Part shown: in pieces, positions 26,480 through 39,549 of the stretch | Position numbering within the stretch: the first letter of the stretch is position 1 | How the letters are laid out: every line of letters begins with the position of its first letter | Assembly (NCBI GenBank): GCA_037975125.1 | Contig: CM075855.1 | Coordinates: 108,407,912 to 108,471,911 of the forward strand | DNA: 64,000 nucleotides | Reading direction: 5' to 3' | DNA from: Latrodectus hesperus | Lineage: Eukaryota > Arthropoda > Arachnida > Araneae > Theridiidae | The notes under the pieces: model-generated | Told to the model about the DNA's origin: nothing | Seen by the model: the letters and a program-made list of their open reading frames with translations, nothing else | Database searches by the model: none | Made by a program: the position numbers and the translations under genes

Positions 26480-27650
26480 GTTCTCAACCACTTTTTGTCT
26501 TCAATTTATTAATCTTGTTTTCGATTTCTTGTCAGCGAATAATGGGTCCGGTCTGACTTCATCAGACTGAGTTGGAGATGAGGAAGTACAGAAATCGTTT
26601 ATATTAATTACAAATAAAAATTTCAAATGATAAAAACTCTTTATTTTTAAAATAAGTAACATTATTAAAATCGGCAATATGATACTCAAAACAAAAAATA
26701 TATTATTCCGTGATTCTTGCTTATAAAAATCTAAATATAATGGGAAATTTAACTTCTATTTTTATGAATGCATCTTTAAATAGAGTTGTATAGCAAATTC
26801 GGCTTGTTTCATCTTTTAATAAAAAAACAATAGTTTTCTATATATTATAATTACGTAGAAAAGAAAAATTTACGTTAAAATTTACAAAATATTACATAGA
26901 AAAGTTTGATTTATTGTATTAATTTGTAAATTGTTTTAATTTCTGTTTTTAATTATGGACATTTTAATATATACTGTTACATCGGTATAATTTTTAGCTA
27001 GATTTTTTATCAAATCTGATATAAAAATAATGATTATTAAAAAATTTGGAATTATGAAAAAGAAATTTGTTTCTTTTTGAAACGTTCTTATAGTTCTAGA
27101 ATAAAACAATTTTAAAATTTGAATAGTTTGAAAATGTAAGAAAATGTAAGCAAAATAATAATATTTTTATTAAGTAAAAACATATATGGTTCACGTTTAA
27201 AATTTTTTATGGTTAAATGGATTATTTATAAATGATTAACTATATGCTATTATTGCATCATATCATGAAAAATACCTAGGAAAAACTTTTTAAATATTTT
27301 ATTTGGTTGATTTGCTTATTTTTGAAGGTAAAGAAACAACTTATGTAATGGTATATTCTTAAAGTAAAATGCATTAATTGGAATAAAAATATTTGAATAA
27401 GATAATTCAGCACCAGTGTGTACGACATTCAAAAATAATATTTTCTATAACACATGTCTATGAAAATGCTATAAGATATGCTATTGTCATACAAGCAATT
27501 CATTTACCTCATATAGGAATAAATGCATAATATTTCTAAATGATAGTATCACGCCTATATTTAAAATCATATGTATACATCAGATGTTTTTTATAACATG
27601 TGAGTGAAAAATTATATGCAGACAGTTCTTCCTGTATGTTAAGATTAATT
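26480..27650. other. AT-rich DNA, no gene seen
   Basis: About 26,480-26,600 is slightly less AT-rich and may be further decayed LINE sequence. The rest is featureless. Confidence 0.4.
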
Positions 27651-27654
27651 GATA

Positions 27655-27955
27655 ATAGATGTTGTTGTTGTCGTCTTCCGCCAGCCAGGTTGGCAACATG
27701 AGGTGCGGTGCAACACTTTTAAAACTGAACCATATTTTGGTGTGAAGTCCAACTTCCTCAGTACACACGTGTCATAGGGACCCGTTTACAGGGTAGGCAA
27801 CTATTCACACCTCATCCATACAAGGAAGGGACAAAGACAGGATAGATAGAGAGAGAGAAAAAGTACATCTATGTCCGAACCAGGATTCGAACCCAGGATC
27901 TCCTTATCCACATTCAGGCACGCTGACCATTAGACAAGTTGGGCGGCAATTGATG
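27655..27955 (-). mobile_element. tRNA-derived SINE, family A, copy 1
   Basis: On the minus strand the head has an A-box-like TTGTCTAATGGTCAGCGT and a B box GGTTCGAATCC (about 27,886-27,896). A body with CCTGTCTTTGTCC, TAGTTGCCTACCC and AAAATATGGTTCAGTTTTAA follows, then a GACGACAACAACAAC tail (27,655-27,672). Family members are at 60,735-61,010 and 62,215-62,495. The frame at 27,580-27,768 is only the SINE body read through. It is a near full-length copy. Confidence 0.82.
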
Positions 27956-27964
27956 ATAGATAAA

Positions 27965-28211
27965 CTATTTATATGTAAAACATACTGTAGATTAAAACAA
28001 AACGGCTGTAAGAAAAATCACTTCTGAAATCAATGTTATTGAATATAAGATATGAAAATAATAGAAAGCATACAAATTTAAAATATTTTATAGATTATAA
28101 TTCTACTAATATAGACAAAATAACCTAAATTTAATTCAAAAAAATTCACGAGTCCTATAGTAGAGTTCTGCATTATACTTTATATAATAAACTTTAAAAA
28201 TTATTATTGCG

Positions 28212-28213
<2 letters not shown>
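27965..28213. other. AT-rich DNA, no gene seen
   Basis: No recognisable feature. Confidence 0.4.

Positions 28214-28289
<76 letters not shown>
28214..28289. repeat. (AT)n microsatellite
   Basis: Pure AT run. Confidence 0.97.
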
Positions 28290-28290
<1 letters not shown>

Positions 28291-28601
28291 TATCTTTGTC
28301 TCAGATTTGTGCTGAAATATCATTAAATCAATATTAAGGGTAAATTTGGCTTCATTTGGGTTGTCATAAAAAATATTGTATCAACATCATTCTGTAATTC
28401 GTCAGACGGCAACGGAGTGATGCTTATTCAATTGCAGAATAATCGAAAATGTTGTTTCTGATTGTGTGCATTTCTTACTACCTACACGGATATGATCATA
28501 ATTCTAAAATAATATTTTTTGATTGAATTAAGAAATAAATTTACAAATAGACAGTTGTGTGTGCATGATAGTATTTGATTTATTGCCATAAAGACTGGAT
28601 A

Positions 28602-29525
28602 TATTGGATTGGCAAGAAAGTAATTTCTGGTGTTTGGCGTGAAATAAAAAAAAATCATTCTCTTTCTTCACAAAAATGAGTTTTACTTAGTCAATTATAT
28701 CTTCTATTTAGTTTGATGACCTTTTTCCATCTTTCTGGTAACTTCATGGTCCCGTGCTCAAAGAATTTATATTCCTTAACAGCAAAAAAAAAAAAAAAAA
28801 ACTTAATTAAGTACTATTTGACGTCATCGTTATTATTGAAATTTTTTCATCTAAGAAGTTTTGTAAGCTTCGAAATGATAATCCGGTGATGCAAGGTTGG
28901 GGCTATATGAATAATGGAGACATCACTTTCCAAACAAATTTTAATATTTTCGTACGTGTTGTTTAAGATGTGTGCACCTCACATTGTCACGGTGGAACAC
29001 AAAATTCCTGTGCAATTTACAATTTTTTGTCCTTTCCTCTTTGATAGCTTCCTTCAATTTCAAAGTTTTTGTCAGTAAACATCTGAGTTGATTGTTCGAA
29101 TTGAAAGAAGATCAAAGTACACATTTTAATCCCACTAAATTGGCAGTGTAATTTTTTCTGCAACTTACTTTTTGATGTAGTTCGTGCTATTTTCTTATTC
29201 CTGGACTTCGATCTTTCATCGATTATTTTACTATCCATTTTTCATCCTTAGTGATAATTCATTTCAAAAATATTTGAATGTGTATTAAGTTTGAAATAAG
29301 TATCACAAATATTGGTTCTTTGTGTTAGGCGAATTTCTTTCAATTCGTGCCGAACCCAAATGTTGATCTTCTTAGCAAGCCCAAGACGTCTTATATGATT
29401 TTCAATTGCTGTTTGTGATACATGTAAATGTTTTGCATTCTCTCGAACAATTATTTGACGATTCGATTCAATTATTGATTTTATTTTATCATCATCAACT
29501 TGACCAAATCTCAAATGAAAATTTT
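28602..29525 (-). pseudogene. mariner-like transposase, 5'-truncated
   Basis: Minus-strand mariner transposase. Order from 29,514 downward: GQVDDDKIKSIIESNRQ, VRENAKHLHVS (second helix-turn-helix), WVRHELKEIRLTQR, a degraded first-Asp region (MNYH then MDSKIIDER where family members have ITGDEKW), LKEAIKEERTKNC in a shifted frame, FHRDNVRCTH (second Asp kept, about 28,985), and YSPNLASPDYHF (third Asp, about 28,905). A TA followed by TTGGATTGGCAAGAAAGTAA at 28,602 looks like the 3' terminal inverted repeat. The N-terminal third and the other end are missing. An A-rich insertion (28,783-28,801) and frameshifts interrupt it. Confidence 0.82.
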
Positions 29526-30437
29526 TTTAATTTGAAAATAAAGAAATATAGTTAACGCTATCCATTTACACAATGGAAATGTATAAATTTGTGATTTGGT
29601 TGTTAACATTTTCTTTAATGGTCAACAATATTACCAAAATCCGTCATTAAATTCCTAATTGGTAAGGAATATGTGAGGATGCATTTAGAAATCTAACTAA
29701 AACTATGTAATTGTATTTATTTTTCAAAATTTGTCCTCCGTAAGAATATCCACGTATAAACTCGAAGCAGATTAGAGAGAACTTCATTTCACAGAATGTG
29801 TGGGCCAACGTTAAGTATTTTAATGTTTGTGGTATAATTACATAAAATATTTATGTATTGATTACTAAATGAGTCTTTAATTTCAAAGGAAAGGCAAAGA
29901 AGAGTATAATTTCAGTATTTAATACACTAAATAAAGAAGTATTAATAGTGACTTTATAATTATTTGGTATTTTACAAAACAAATGTCATTAGATATGTTA
30001 TCAATGATAATTCAAGATCATGGTATAAAACAGGATGTACTACAAAATTTGTTAGCATTAAGAGCTATACATTATCCATTAAATGGCTTCAGAATAAACG
30101 TATTTCAACCTTAAAACTGTTTGAAGTCTTACAAATAATAGCTGAAAGTGAACGCTTACAAGGAAATGTATTTTATGCAATTTTCATCCAAAACATTATG
30201 CATTTAAAAAACACTTCCTGTATCATTTATACTATTAGTTGACTATTTTTTATCTATTCGCAGTTTCAATTTTGTCATACTGGAAATTCAGAGCTCTTCA
30301 CATCAAATTGAACACATGATAAATTTTTAACATATCGTAATCCGTCCTTTTTTATAAAATCTAAAATCACCATTTAACATCCACAGTAAATCTGACAGTT
30401 TTATGTGCCAGTAACCTTTTTACAAAACACTTGACTA
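29526..30437. other. AT-rich DNA, no gene seen
   Basis: A plus-strand 92-codon frame (29,964-30,242) is Ile/Thr/Lys-rich with no recognised motif. Confidence 0.4.
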
Positions 30438-30440
30438 TTA

Positions 30441-30663
30441 GGCCTCTTTCACACTATACGACTTTTATCATCCGATAAAAAGTCGTCCGATATTCATTGT
30501 GAGAAGTTGTTAAAAAATCACACAATAGACTGGTCCCCGATAAAATATCGTTTCTCAGTGTGAAAAAGAGCAGTCTATTGGGTGGTTTTTTAATAACTTC
30601 TCACTATAGAATATCGGACCATATTTTATCGTACGATAAAAGTCGTCTAGTGTAAAAGAGGTC
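30441..30663. mobile_element. MITE with about 90-bp inverted repeats and TTA target duplication
   Basis: Ends read GGCCTCTTTCACACTA (left) and, inverted, GACCTCTTTTACACTA (right), flanked by TTA at 30,438-30,440 and 30,664-30,666. The two halves are almost fully complementary through CGACTTTTATC, GTCCGATATTC and GTGAGAAGTT. A 3-bp TTA/TWA duplication is typical of PIF/Harbinger elements, so this is probably a foldback non-autonomous derivative of that group. It is non-coding. Confidence 0.8.
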
Positions 30664-30666
30664 TTA

Positions 30667-32400
30667 GGGCCATATAAGCGATAATATATGCATAACTATA
30701 ATTTAGTATGCAGACTTATCGCAATTTAACTTTTCCATTAGCTAGGTGGTTATGAGATTTGACTTGTATTTTCTCTTGTTTTTCCTAAAAGCAATCCATA
30801 TGAGAGTTTCGGTTAATCTACATGTACCAAGTGCCTCCATTTTCGTTTTGTATTGTGTTTTTAGAGTGCTTTAAAAATCTATTGAGTTGTCGGAAAACTA
30901 AGAGGTAATATATCGTTCTTCACATGCATAACCACCCTTCATAACTAAATATTTTTCAAGGGTGGGTTATATTATACTGAAGTTAACACTAAAGTTGATT
31001 CAATAAAGAATGTCGTTGCAGTTTTGATAAAAGGATAGAGGTTTAAAACAATAACTTTTGTTATTAATTAAACATTAGTATTATCTGCTATTAAGCGGTG
31101 TTAAGCAAATATTGCTACAAATGCAATAGCAATCACTCGTTCAAATGCTAAGAAAAAAAACACATCTAACTAAGAATTAGAACTTTAGTATATTTACATT
31201 TCACTGGTTACATTTAATGTTCTCTACTGACCCGTTGCCGAATATGCATGCACGTTACCGACTAAGCACGCAACGTAACACCATTTGCCCGATTATCAGA
31301 CATACCCAGGTACAGTTACAAAAAATCTAGATCTACGATGCTAGATCATTGTGTATAAAAAATAACAAGCTTACAAGCATTGTACAAGTAAAAGTTAATT
31401 TTTTTCTTTTTTATGGGTTATATGTTATACGTATTTTTTAACAATGAACATGTAACTGATGATAATTATGGAAAACTATTCTAAAATTTCATATTTTTTA
31501 CATAGTGATTTACTCAATGAAATGAACTTTATTCCATTCTGATAACAAAGCATAACTTACAAAATTAAATATTTTACTATGATCATATTAAAATTATTTT
31601 TTTAAATTATATGACATTAATTCAAAATATTTCAGGAAGTTATTCTCGGAAAACATCATGTTGACAAGTTAAAATGCTCTCTTTTAAAGAAAAAGAGTTA
31701 AATTTTATTTTGGTCAAAACAAATCTGTAAAAATTCACGTATTTTGTTAAAGATTATAATTTAAGATGTGTATTATCCAGGATGCATAAAAACAAAAATT
31801 TTAAAATAACAAAGCTTTTCATACATATTTAATATTTTATACTAATCAATTGCCTTCTAAGCATTTTAAGTAATTTTATAGCAATTACTAGTAAAAATAA
31901 TCATTACAATATTTTTTAAGTTTTCTTCACTTTCTTTTATTCAGACTTTTCAAAAATTTTAATATTTTCATGGCTTAAAAACACTAACTGTTGTTATCAC
32001 TTATATATATCACGTTTTATTCATTTAAGAAACTTGAAATTCAGGATATATTTTGAAAACCTAATTTTATAAATAGTGCTTCATGATTACATTTACTTTG
32101 GACATTCGTAAAAGTATAACATTTTCTTCCTGGAAATATTGTTATTTTACTTATGAAAATCCTTATAGAGGAATTTATCTAAATTGCTTAGAAAATAATA
32201 GTTTTATTTTGCTTGGGCGCATAGAATATGTATAGTTTGCTTAAAAGAAATAATAAGGCTTCTTCTCAGTTTTATAATTTTGATACTTTGTTATATTGAA
32301 ATCTCAAGCGAAGTTAAATGAACTCCTTGTGGCAGGACAGCTATCGAAACTAGTAGGGTTTATCCCCCATTGGCGACCTTTGCGACTTTTTTCGTCGCCA
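30667..32400. other. AT-rich DNA, no confident gene
   Basis: A 40-nt segment at 30,865-30,904 has acceptor-like and donor-like flanks but is open in only one frame and unsupported otherwise. 31,225-31,310 is a GC-richer patch of unknown origin. Confidence 0.35.
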
Positions 32401-32439
32401 AGCAATTCTAACATTGTTGCCACTTAATAAATAGAATAA

Positions 32440-32904
<465 letters not shown>

Positions 32905-32907
<3 letters not shown>

Positions 32908-33150
32908 CTACTGGTGGGCTATCGCGTTTTTGAGCATAAGGGTCAGGGTTGATCTCATGCACCACTCAACATCGGCAGGTGGATACTGTGCAACTGCCTT
33001 TAGCATGTATGCCTGCCGGGTGGGTGTTTGGGAGTTTTCCAGGTTTTCTCTCTTATGACAAGTGAATACGGAGAGCTGTCCATGAAAAAGTCGTTCCGCA
33101 GAGCAATTTCTGTGATGGATGCTTAAATGACTTACAACAATCTTCAATCA
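32905..33150. other. GC-richer unidentified segment upstream of a LINE fragment
   Basis: About 245 bp of ordinary composition with a 79-codon minus-strand frame ending KNAIAHQ. It directly precedes plus-strand LINE sequence and is probably repeat-derived. No motif recognised. Confidence 0.35.
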
Positions 33151-33164
33151 TTAAGCCTCCTTCT

Positions 33165-33625
33165 AAGTAGAATATACTGTGGGATCAATTTGAAGACCGC
33201 AAAAACCAATGTTCTTAGATTAGAAAAACAGAAGATGAATGAAGCTTGGCTCAACACTCCTAAACCCACGCTAAAAGTATGATCTGTGGATCATCAGCGG
33301 GGATTGCCTCTGAAATTCTAAGATGCTCTAGGCAGAGGTTACGTTTAATCGTAGGTTTCATAACTAGGCACTACTATTTCAGAAAACACCTCCATAAAAT
33401 GGGACTGTTTCAGCAAGACCCTATCTGCAGGAAATATCATACGCAAGAGGAAACGGCAGAGCATATCATTTACGAATGCGAGGCTCTTTCCCTCTCCCTA
33501 GATGAGCCTCTTTAGGCATCATCCATACTAGAGAGTTACACCTAGACTCCATTAAAGGGATATCGGACTTTATTAATAATAAGGTTAACCAAGCAACTGG
33601 AACTAGGAAACATTGGGTTTAGAGT
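33165..33625 (+). pseudogene. C-terminal ORF2 fragment of an R1-like non-LTR retrotransposon
   Basis: Reads SRQRLRLIVGFITRHYYFRK, then HLHKMGLFQQDPICRKYHTQ and EETAEHIIYECEAL (33,330-33,490); after a frameshift it ends with GTRNIGFRVNS-like residues (about 33,600-33,625). The G-x-N/x-HLHKMGL...C-x2-C-x..H-x4-C arrangement is the zinc-binding C-terminal domain of R1/Jockey-type ORF2 proteins; the second Cys is Tyr here. RT and endonuclease are absent, as expected of a 5'-truncated LINE insertion. It is a different lineage from the copies at 26.2 and 63.5 kb. Confidence 0.72.
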
Positions 33626-33629
33626 TAAC

Positions 33630-35035
33630 AGTACAAAAGGTTGATAAGCAGAGGTGCCCAATGACATACAAACACAACTCTAAGAAGAAGTAGAGTATAG
33701 TGATAAGATATAACAGCAAAATGTGGATTTCATCTTTTATTTGTTTTCAAAGTTCGAAGACGTTCAGAGCATGGGAATATGGAGTCGCTCATAGTAAATC
33801 CATCAAATCTTTAACGATAAATATTGGTACTTTTATAATATAAAGAATTTCAATACCGAAAAGGATTTTTTTAACATATATTCATTTAATTGAAGAATAA
33901 ATAATATTTACTTATTTATTCTTCGGCAAAAATACCACAGATATTTTTATGGACGTTAAGGGTACAAGAGACTATAAAAACTAACTATTTTATTTTTGTT
34001 GATATTTCTTTTAAATTAATAGCACTAATATATAATATAAAAACAAACATATATACAAAATTTTGTGTCCCTACTATTAATAGTTTTTAAAATAATAAAG
34101 TTCAAATATTTTAAAATTCCATTAAATTTAAAAATTTCAAATTATTCCTTGCGCAACAAAAATTGGTAAAAATTTACCATTTTCTCATACAGAATTCATT
34201 TTATCATTATAAACAAATGTTGCGATATTTTGTTTCCCTATTGTGTAATTATAGTAAAAAATTTTCAATTTACATGGATATATGCAATTTTTTTAAAAAA
34301 AATCATAAAAAAATTATATTAAACTCCCTTTATTTCATACCATTCATCGCAACTTTTATTTATATTAGTGTAAACAAAAATATAGAAAGTTTTGAAAAAT
34401 AGAAAAAAAAATTGTTGCGCGTAGAGCATTTCAAAGTTTTGAAATTGTTAAAATTACCAATTCCGAGAAAAACAGCATTTACTACAAAAAACTTCAAATA
34501 TTGTAATTTGCCTGACATACAAGTTTATTTGATTCTTAAAAAACAAATTGTAACATAATTTCTAAATATTTAGCTATTTATTTAATTAAAATTATTTTAA
34601 AGTAATTAAAAAATTAACTGTTAATTATATAAACTTTTCATAAAATAACAAAGGAGTCATGTTAATTTTACAATATTTATAGTTTTTAAACTCAATTTTA
34701 TAAAATATGTATACATATTTACATGAAATAATAAATATAATTAAATTTACAATATATATAATACAGATAAACAAAATATATAATATGTATTTCCACGGAA
34801 TACTATTTTGATTGATTTTGTAAAAATAATAAGAAGAAAAATAATTAAAATCTTCCAGAACAATATGAAGTCCCTCCTTCAATTTTCGTGCAAGTTCTAT
34901 TATCCGCAATATTTCTGTATTTTTTAAAAAGTCTATCTTTTTTTATATTGTTCAGAAAATTTCCACTTCTTCTGAGATTCTATACGGCTATCTTGTTTTT
35001 TGGCATTGATAGGAGACAAAAATGTTTCACTATTA
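33630..35035. other. AT-rich DNA, no gene seen
   Basis: Frames at 34,163-34,402 and 34,625-34,909 are Phe/Ile/Lys/Asn-rich and resemble chance translation of AT-rich DNA. Confidence 0.45.
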
Positions 35036-35044
35036 GCAGTTAAT

Positions 35045-35480
35045 TTTAGTGTCTCCAAGTACCCTAAATTACATTCGCTCTTGTGACACCAAGTTCAAGT
35101 CTTTTTTTTGAGATGAAAACTTCCTTCGGACACTTTCGCCATATTGAGCTATGGAGACTCTCGTTGGCATTTTGAGTGCCAGAAGAAGCACATCTTAGAA
35201 GAAATTCATCTGAGGCAAGTCGTTGATAAACAGGTAATATTTTTCAACAACTTGCTCTGACAGCTGAGTCTTCATTGAAGAATGTGCTTTTGGTTTATTA
35301 CCCCTTGCTTTAGTTCTTTTAAAAAAGCACCAAGATTCTCTTCCTTCAGGGCATTTGCTGTGCTGGGGTTTTGCATCAGTTGACATGCAATGATACAAAG
35401 TAGCAAATATTGAAGTTTTTACTTTCTCCATATCTGGTGCATTGTCAACAATTGCTTTTCGATAGAAATTTTGCAATTCG
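35045..35480 (-). pseudogene. Mutator-like (MULE) transposase fragment
   Basis: The minus-strand frame from 35,476 reads YRKAIVDNAPDMEKVKTSIF, then CMSTDAKPQHSKCPEG and ESWCFFKRTKA; after a frameshift near 35,196 it continues CASSGTQNANESLHSSIWRK, CPKEVFISKKRLELGV. The order STD-x-PQH-xx-CP-xG-xxSWC followed by TQN-x-NES and W-x-x-PK is what I know from the uncharacterised Mutator-like transposase proteins common in arthropod and spider genomes. About 140 codons of a protein several times longer remain. The catalytic domain is not visible. Assignment rests on remembered motif patterns. Confidence 0.55.
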
Positions 35481-36400
35481 CAGACAATGCCCTTATCACA
35501 TTAAGCAATACAGAACGCATTGACAAGATATAACTATCTATCTTAGTTTCTATCATAATTCCATAATGTATGGCTTGTGAATTTTATTATGTTTACTTGT
35601 GTTCATTTATGACATTTTAAGGTACTACATTTCTATATATTTATTTATTTTGTCACAAACACTTTAACATTTGTGAGTAGATAACTATATTCCTTTTTTC
35701 AAATTCAAACAAACCATGGAAATATTTTTGAACTATAAAATGATTACTTCTTTCGTCGTAGTTGAGATTATGATTACATCAATTTATTAGAATTCTAATT
35801 GGTTTAAAATATCCATGACACCAGATAATGTTTCATTTACGTCACATATATTAAATTACGACATCATATCGGAGACGGTATCATCAATCAGATTTTATGA
35901 CGAATTTGCTGCCTGCCTTCAAATCGCATTCTTCGAGATGCAGCAAACTAGCTGAAATTCCGCATCGAATGTCTGAGAAGAGTGTCTAAGTTCATTTTGT
36001 TAATAAAACATTCCTTACATTAAAGACCAAAGCATCGGTTTGACAAGCCGTTTACCATTGATGCAGGCCATTAATACGATATCAATTATTTGAAGAAAAA
36101 GCAAAATGAAAAAGACATGATAAGATATGTACTATATGGTTAGTTTAAATAAGGAATGACGATTTAAATTTTTAATAATTTCAACAGTTAATAGAATTCT
36201 AAATTAATTACCTATTGCAATATTTGTAACCAATCATTTTTAAATCTTAATACTAAAGTCTTGATGCCAATATTAAAAATTTTATTGTGATATATTTTTC
36301 AACCTTTTCTATTGCACATATTTTACTTAAAAATAATATTTGTAAAATAAGTTTTTTTATTAAAAGTGATTAATAAAATAAAGATATGTTTCCATAAGGA
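35481..36400. other. AT-rich DNA, no gene seen
   Basis: 35,860-36,075 is less AT-rich and may be an old repeat; unidentified. Confidence 0.4.
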
Positions 36401-36403
36401 CGA

Positions 36404-36874
36404 ATTGTGACATGCGCAATGACGTTTAATCTAGGGTTGCCACCAATATTTAAAGCTATTTTAAATTAATTTAGAGTAAAAAAATTATTTGTATTAATTG
36501 ACTTAAAGTAAATTAACTTAACATCTTTAATGGATGTAGAATTTAATAAATAATTTATATTCATTTATGTAACTAAGGTAAAACTTCAGAAGGCTACATA
36601 TAAGTAAAAAAAATAATATTGAAATGAAAATAAATTAAAATATTTGATACCTTACATTTTTTCAACAAAGTAGATAGCTCTACAATATCTTTTCTAAGCA
36701 TAGATGCCATATAATCCTCGATACCAAAATCTGAGTTTGGTAAAGTTTTGGTGGATTTTCATATGTATGTGGCAACTTGGTTTTTATAGCGTCATAAATA
36801 TGGAGATCTATAAGAATTATGAAATAATTATATTTTGGCAACCCTAGTATTTACGTCATCGTGTACGTCACAAT
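36404..36874. mobile_element. 471-bp inverted-repeat element
   Basis: The left arm (36,404-36,442) starts ATTGTGACATGCGCAATGAC and ends TAGGGTTGCCA. The right arm (36,836-36,874), inverted, starts ATTGTGACGTACACGATGAC and also ends TAGGGTTGCCA. The AT-rich interior has no coding capacity. This is the structure of a non-autonomous DNA transposon (MITE-like). No clear target duplication was seen, so the superfamily is open. Confidence 0.7.
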
Positions 36875-36977
36875 ACGTCAGCTTAGCAACATTTCTTCAT
36901 CGCCAAAAAAATTCAGAATTAAGTAACCTGTATTATAAGGCATCTGTGCCTTTTCTGTAAAAACAATTTATGAATCA

Positions 36978-37285
36978 AGTGCCTAAAACACAACCATAAA
37001 TAACACTCTATCAGCTGGCTTGGTGTTCACAAAATATGCATAACAAAAGTTTAAAATTTACATATTCAACTGCCGCGTAACACTTTTACACATCTTTGTT
37101 TTCAAAATGGTGATGAAAAAAATCTCTCTCGGGTTATAAAATCCGTGACATTGGTTTGCTGGAATGTGCAGTTTTAGTTTTTCTGCTATCAAATTAATTC
37201 CACTCTTTTGAAATAACATTTCCATGGAAGTAAACGACACACAATAGTTTTACATTGCTGTACACTCAGTTTGTCCTTTTTGGTA
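36978..37285. repeat. Dispersed repeat family R300, copy 2
   Basis: Close relative of 11,864-12,175 and more distant relative of 48,785-49,095, same orientation. The minus-strand 60-codon frame at 37,058-37,240 lies wholly inside it. Confidence 0.7.
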
Positions 37286-39545
37286 TACATATTTAATTTT
37301 ATTTTCCAAAGATCTTATACTTTTCTAATCATTTTTTATGTTTTACATGAATTCGAAAAAAAGTTTCTTAATGTTCATCTGATTTATTTTTGACACGCAT
37401 TTAATAATCATTCTATTACTAATAATAAAAATAATTGTTTTGTGTTAAATTCAATTCAGTATATATTCTATTAAAAAACTTAAAAAGACATTAAATTCAT
37501 ATTTTTCCTTACACATTTTACAAATAAATGTTTACTTTCCTCACATTTAAATATGAAGAAAATAAATATTTATTTCTAATATGTATAAGGTACAAATTTC
37601 AAAGTACAAAATATTTTTCATAAAGTAGTTACAAATATTATTTTCTAAAATTATTACTACCTAAAAGTTATCATTATTTTCTAAAAGTAATTGTAAGTAT
37701 TTAAATTATTCTAAGGAATTAAAATATTAAAGTTTGTTTAAGCAACTTTTGGTTAACTTTTGAACAGTTTTCGCTAGAAAATTCCTCTAAATACTTTCAG
37801 ACCTATCGAATAAATGAATATTTTATTCATAAATATTTTAAACTAGCTACCATATAAATTTTACATTTCAAATTTTAATTATTAATTATAAAGGAATGCT
37901 CCATAATTAAATAATGTAGCTGATGATGCCAAATTTTGTTATATTGATCTGGACTGAGATAATTAAGGAAATGTAAAATACTCAATCTATTTTCGCAATG
38001 TTTTTAACTCAAAATGCGTAAACATAAATATTATGCAACAAAAATGTTTGACAAAACTTACTTTAATGAATCAAAATATTTTATCGTGAAATGTAAGGGA
38101 GTAATTTTAAGAAATTTACTGATCGTTTTGTTTAAGCACTGAATACATAAGCTATACATTAGAGTTTTAATATATTTTGTTAAATGGTTTTGTATGTCAC
38201 TCTAGGAATTTATTTTGTACTAAGGTCTTAGAATTATTTAAATTTTACGCAACGTTTTATTCAAAAATATTTATTATTAAGTAATTATTTAAAATAAAAA
38301 ATAATCTATATTATTAAATAAATATTGTTATAAAAATGAATATTTATAACAGACAACACATTTTCTGATAACTTTTCAAATCAAACTTGGAGCCCAAAAT
38401 AATATATTTGCTATTGTTAACTGTTTTTGAAACAGAGAAGCATAAAATATATGTGTGATGATTTTTAACAATTAAATTATGAAAATTATATTTAAAACAA
38501 ATTGTTTAATATTATATTACTTTTTTTTATAAATAATATTTATTAGTTTTGTTAAAGTACAATAAAACTTCTATTTCAAAATTGAAAATGTTAAAGATTT
38601 TATTCATTAGATTTGGAAACTTAATGATAGCTGAACTATATTGAAATTTTGTTAATTTAACATGCATATTAAATAAAAGAAAGAATATATTATTAATTTT
38701 ATCAAAAACACACTTCATCTACTAATTTTTGCCTTTTTTTTTACATAAATTTGAAAGGAATAAATCTATTGACCATTGCTAAAATAACTTGAATACCAAT
38801 AAAAGACAAAATATGTTCAAGAAAATTCTAAAAAACAGAATCTAACCTTGAGTTTTAATAGATTTTCATACAAAATTGCTTTTTGTGTTAATTTTTTTAT
38901 GTTATTATGACTTAAATTTAAAATGACTTTTAAAAGAGAAACAGTTTTGTGTATGGATGAGGTGAAGATATTCATTTAAACTAATGGTTTATTAATTCGC
39001 TTTTAAAATATAAAAATCAATACAAATCGTTTGTATTTTTAAATTTGAATTTTAAGAAAAACGAAGGTATCTTCAGTTTCTTACCTAAATTATATATTAT
39101 TTTTTCCTAAATTATAATTTCTTATTTTAATTTTAATTGTTTTTTTTAAATTCTAATAGTAGTTCAAAGAGGGTAAATTTATTTTGACTGCATGTTTAGC
39201 CAACTTAATAAACCATGTAGCTAAACATGTAGTTAAAATAATTATATGCGGCTAAACATGTAGTCAAAATAATTTTTGTTTGAAAATAGCATATTCAAAG
39301 TTCCTTACGTAACTCCGTTTTAACGGCTGGACTGTTAATTATATGTTTCAAATTGCTTAAATTTAGGGTTAAAGGAAATACACTATGCATTTAAAAATAT
39401 GGTAACTATAAAATAATCCTAATAATACATCTAAAATTCTTAAAGCAAATTAACCAGATATATATTGACGGAAATATAAGATAAATATTTTTTCGCATAT
39501 TATTGAAATCACACACACACACTAATGAAAGAGTAATAATTTATG
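37286..39545. other. Very AT-rich DNA, no gene seen
   Basis: No recognisable coding or repeat feature. Confidence 0.5.
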
Positions 39546-39549
39546 TTAT

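Noticed and set aside
30438..30666. Intrinsic terminator or riboswitch-like hairpin
   Set aside because: The palindrome has TTA duplications and long complementary arms typical of a MITE in a eukaryotic context.
34163..34909. Phe/Ile/Lys/Asn-rich frames as membrane proteins
   Set aside because: Hydrophobic low-complexity peptides are expected from translating AT-rich DNA; no start context, conservation or splice evidence.
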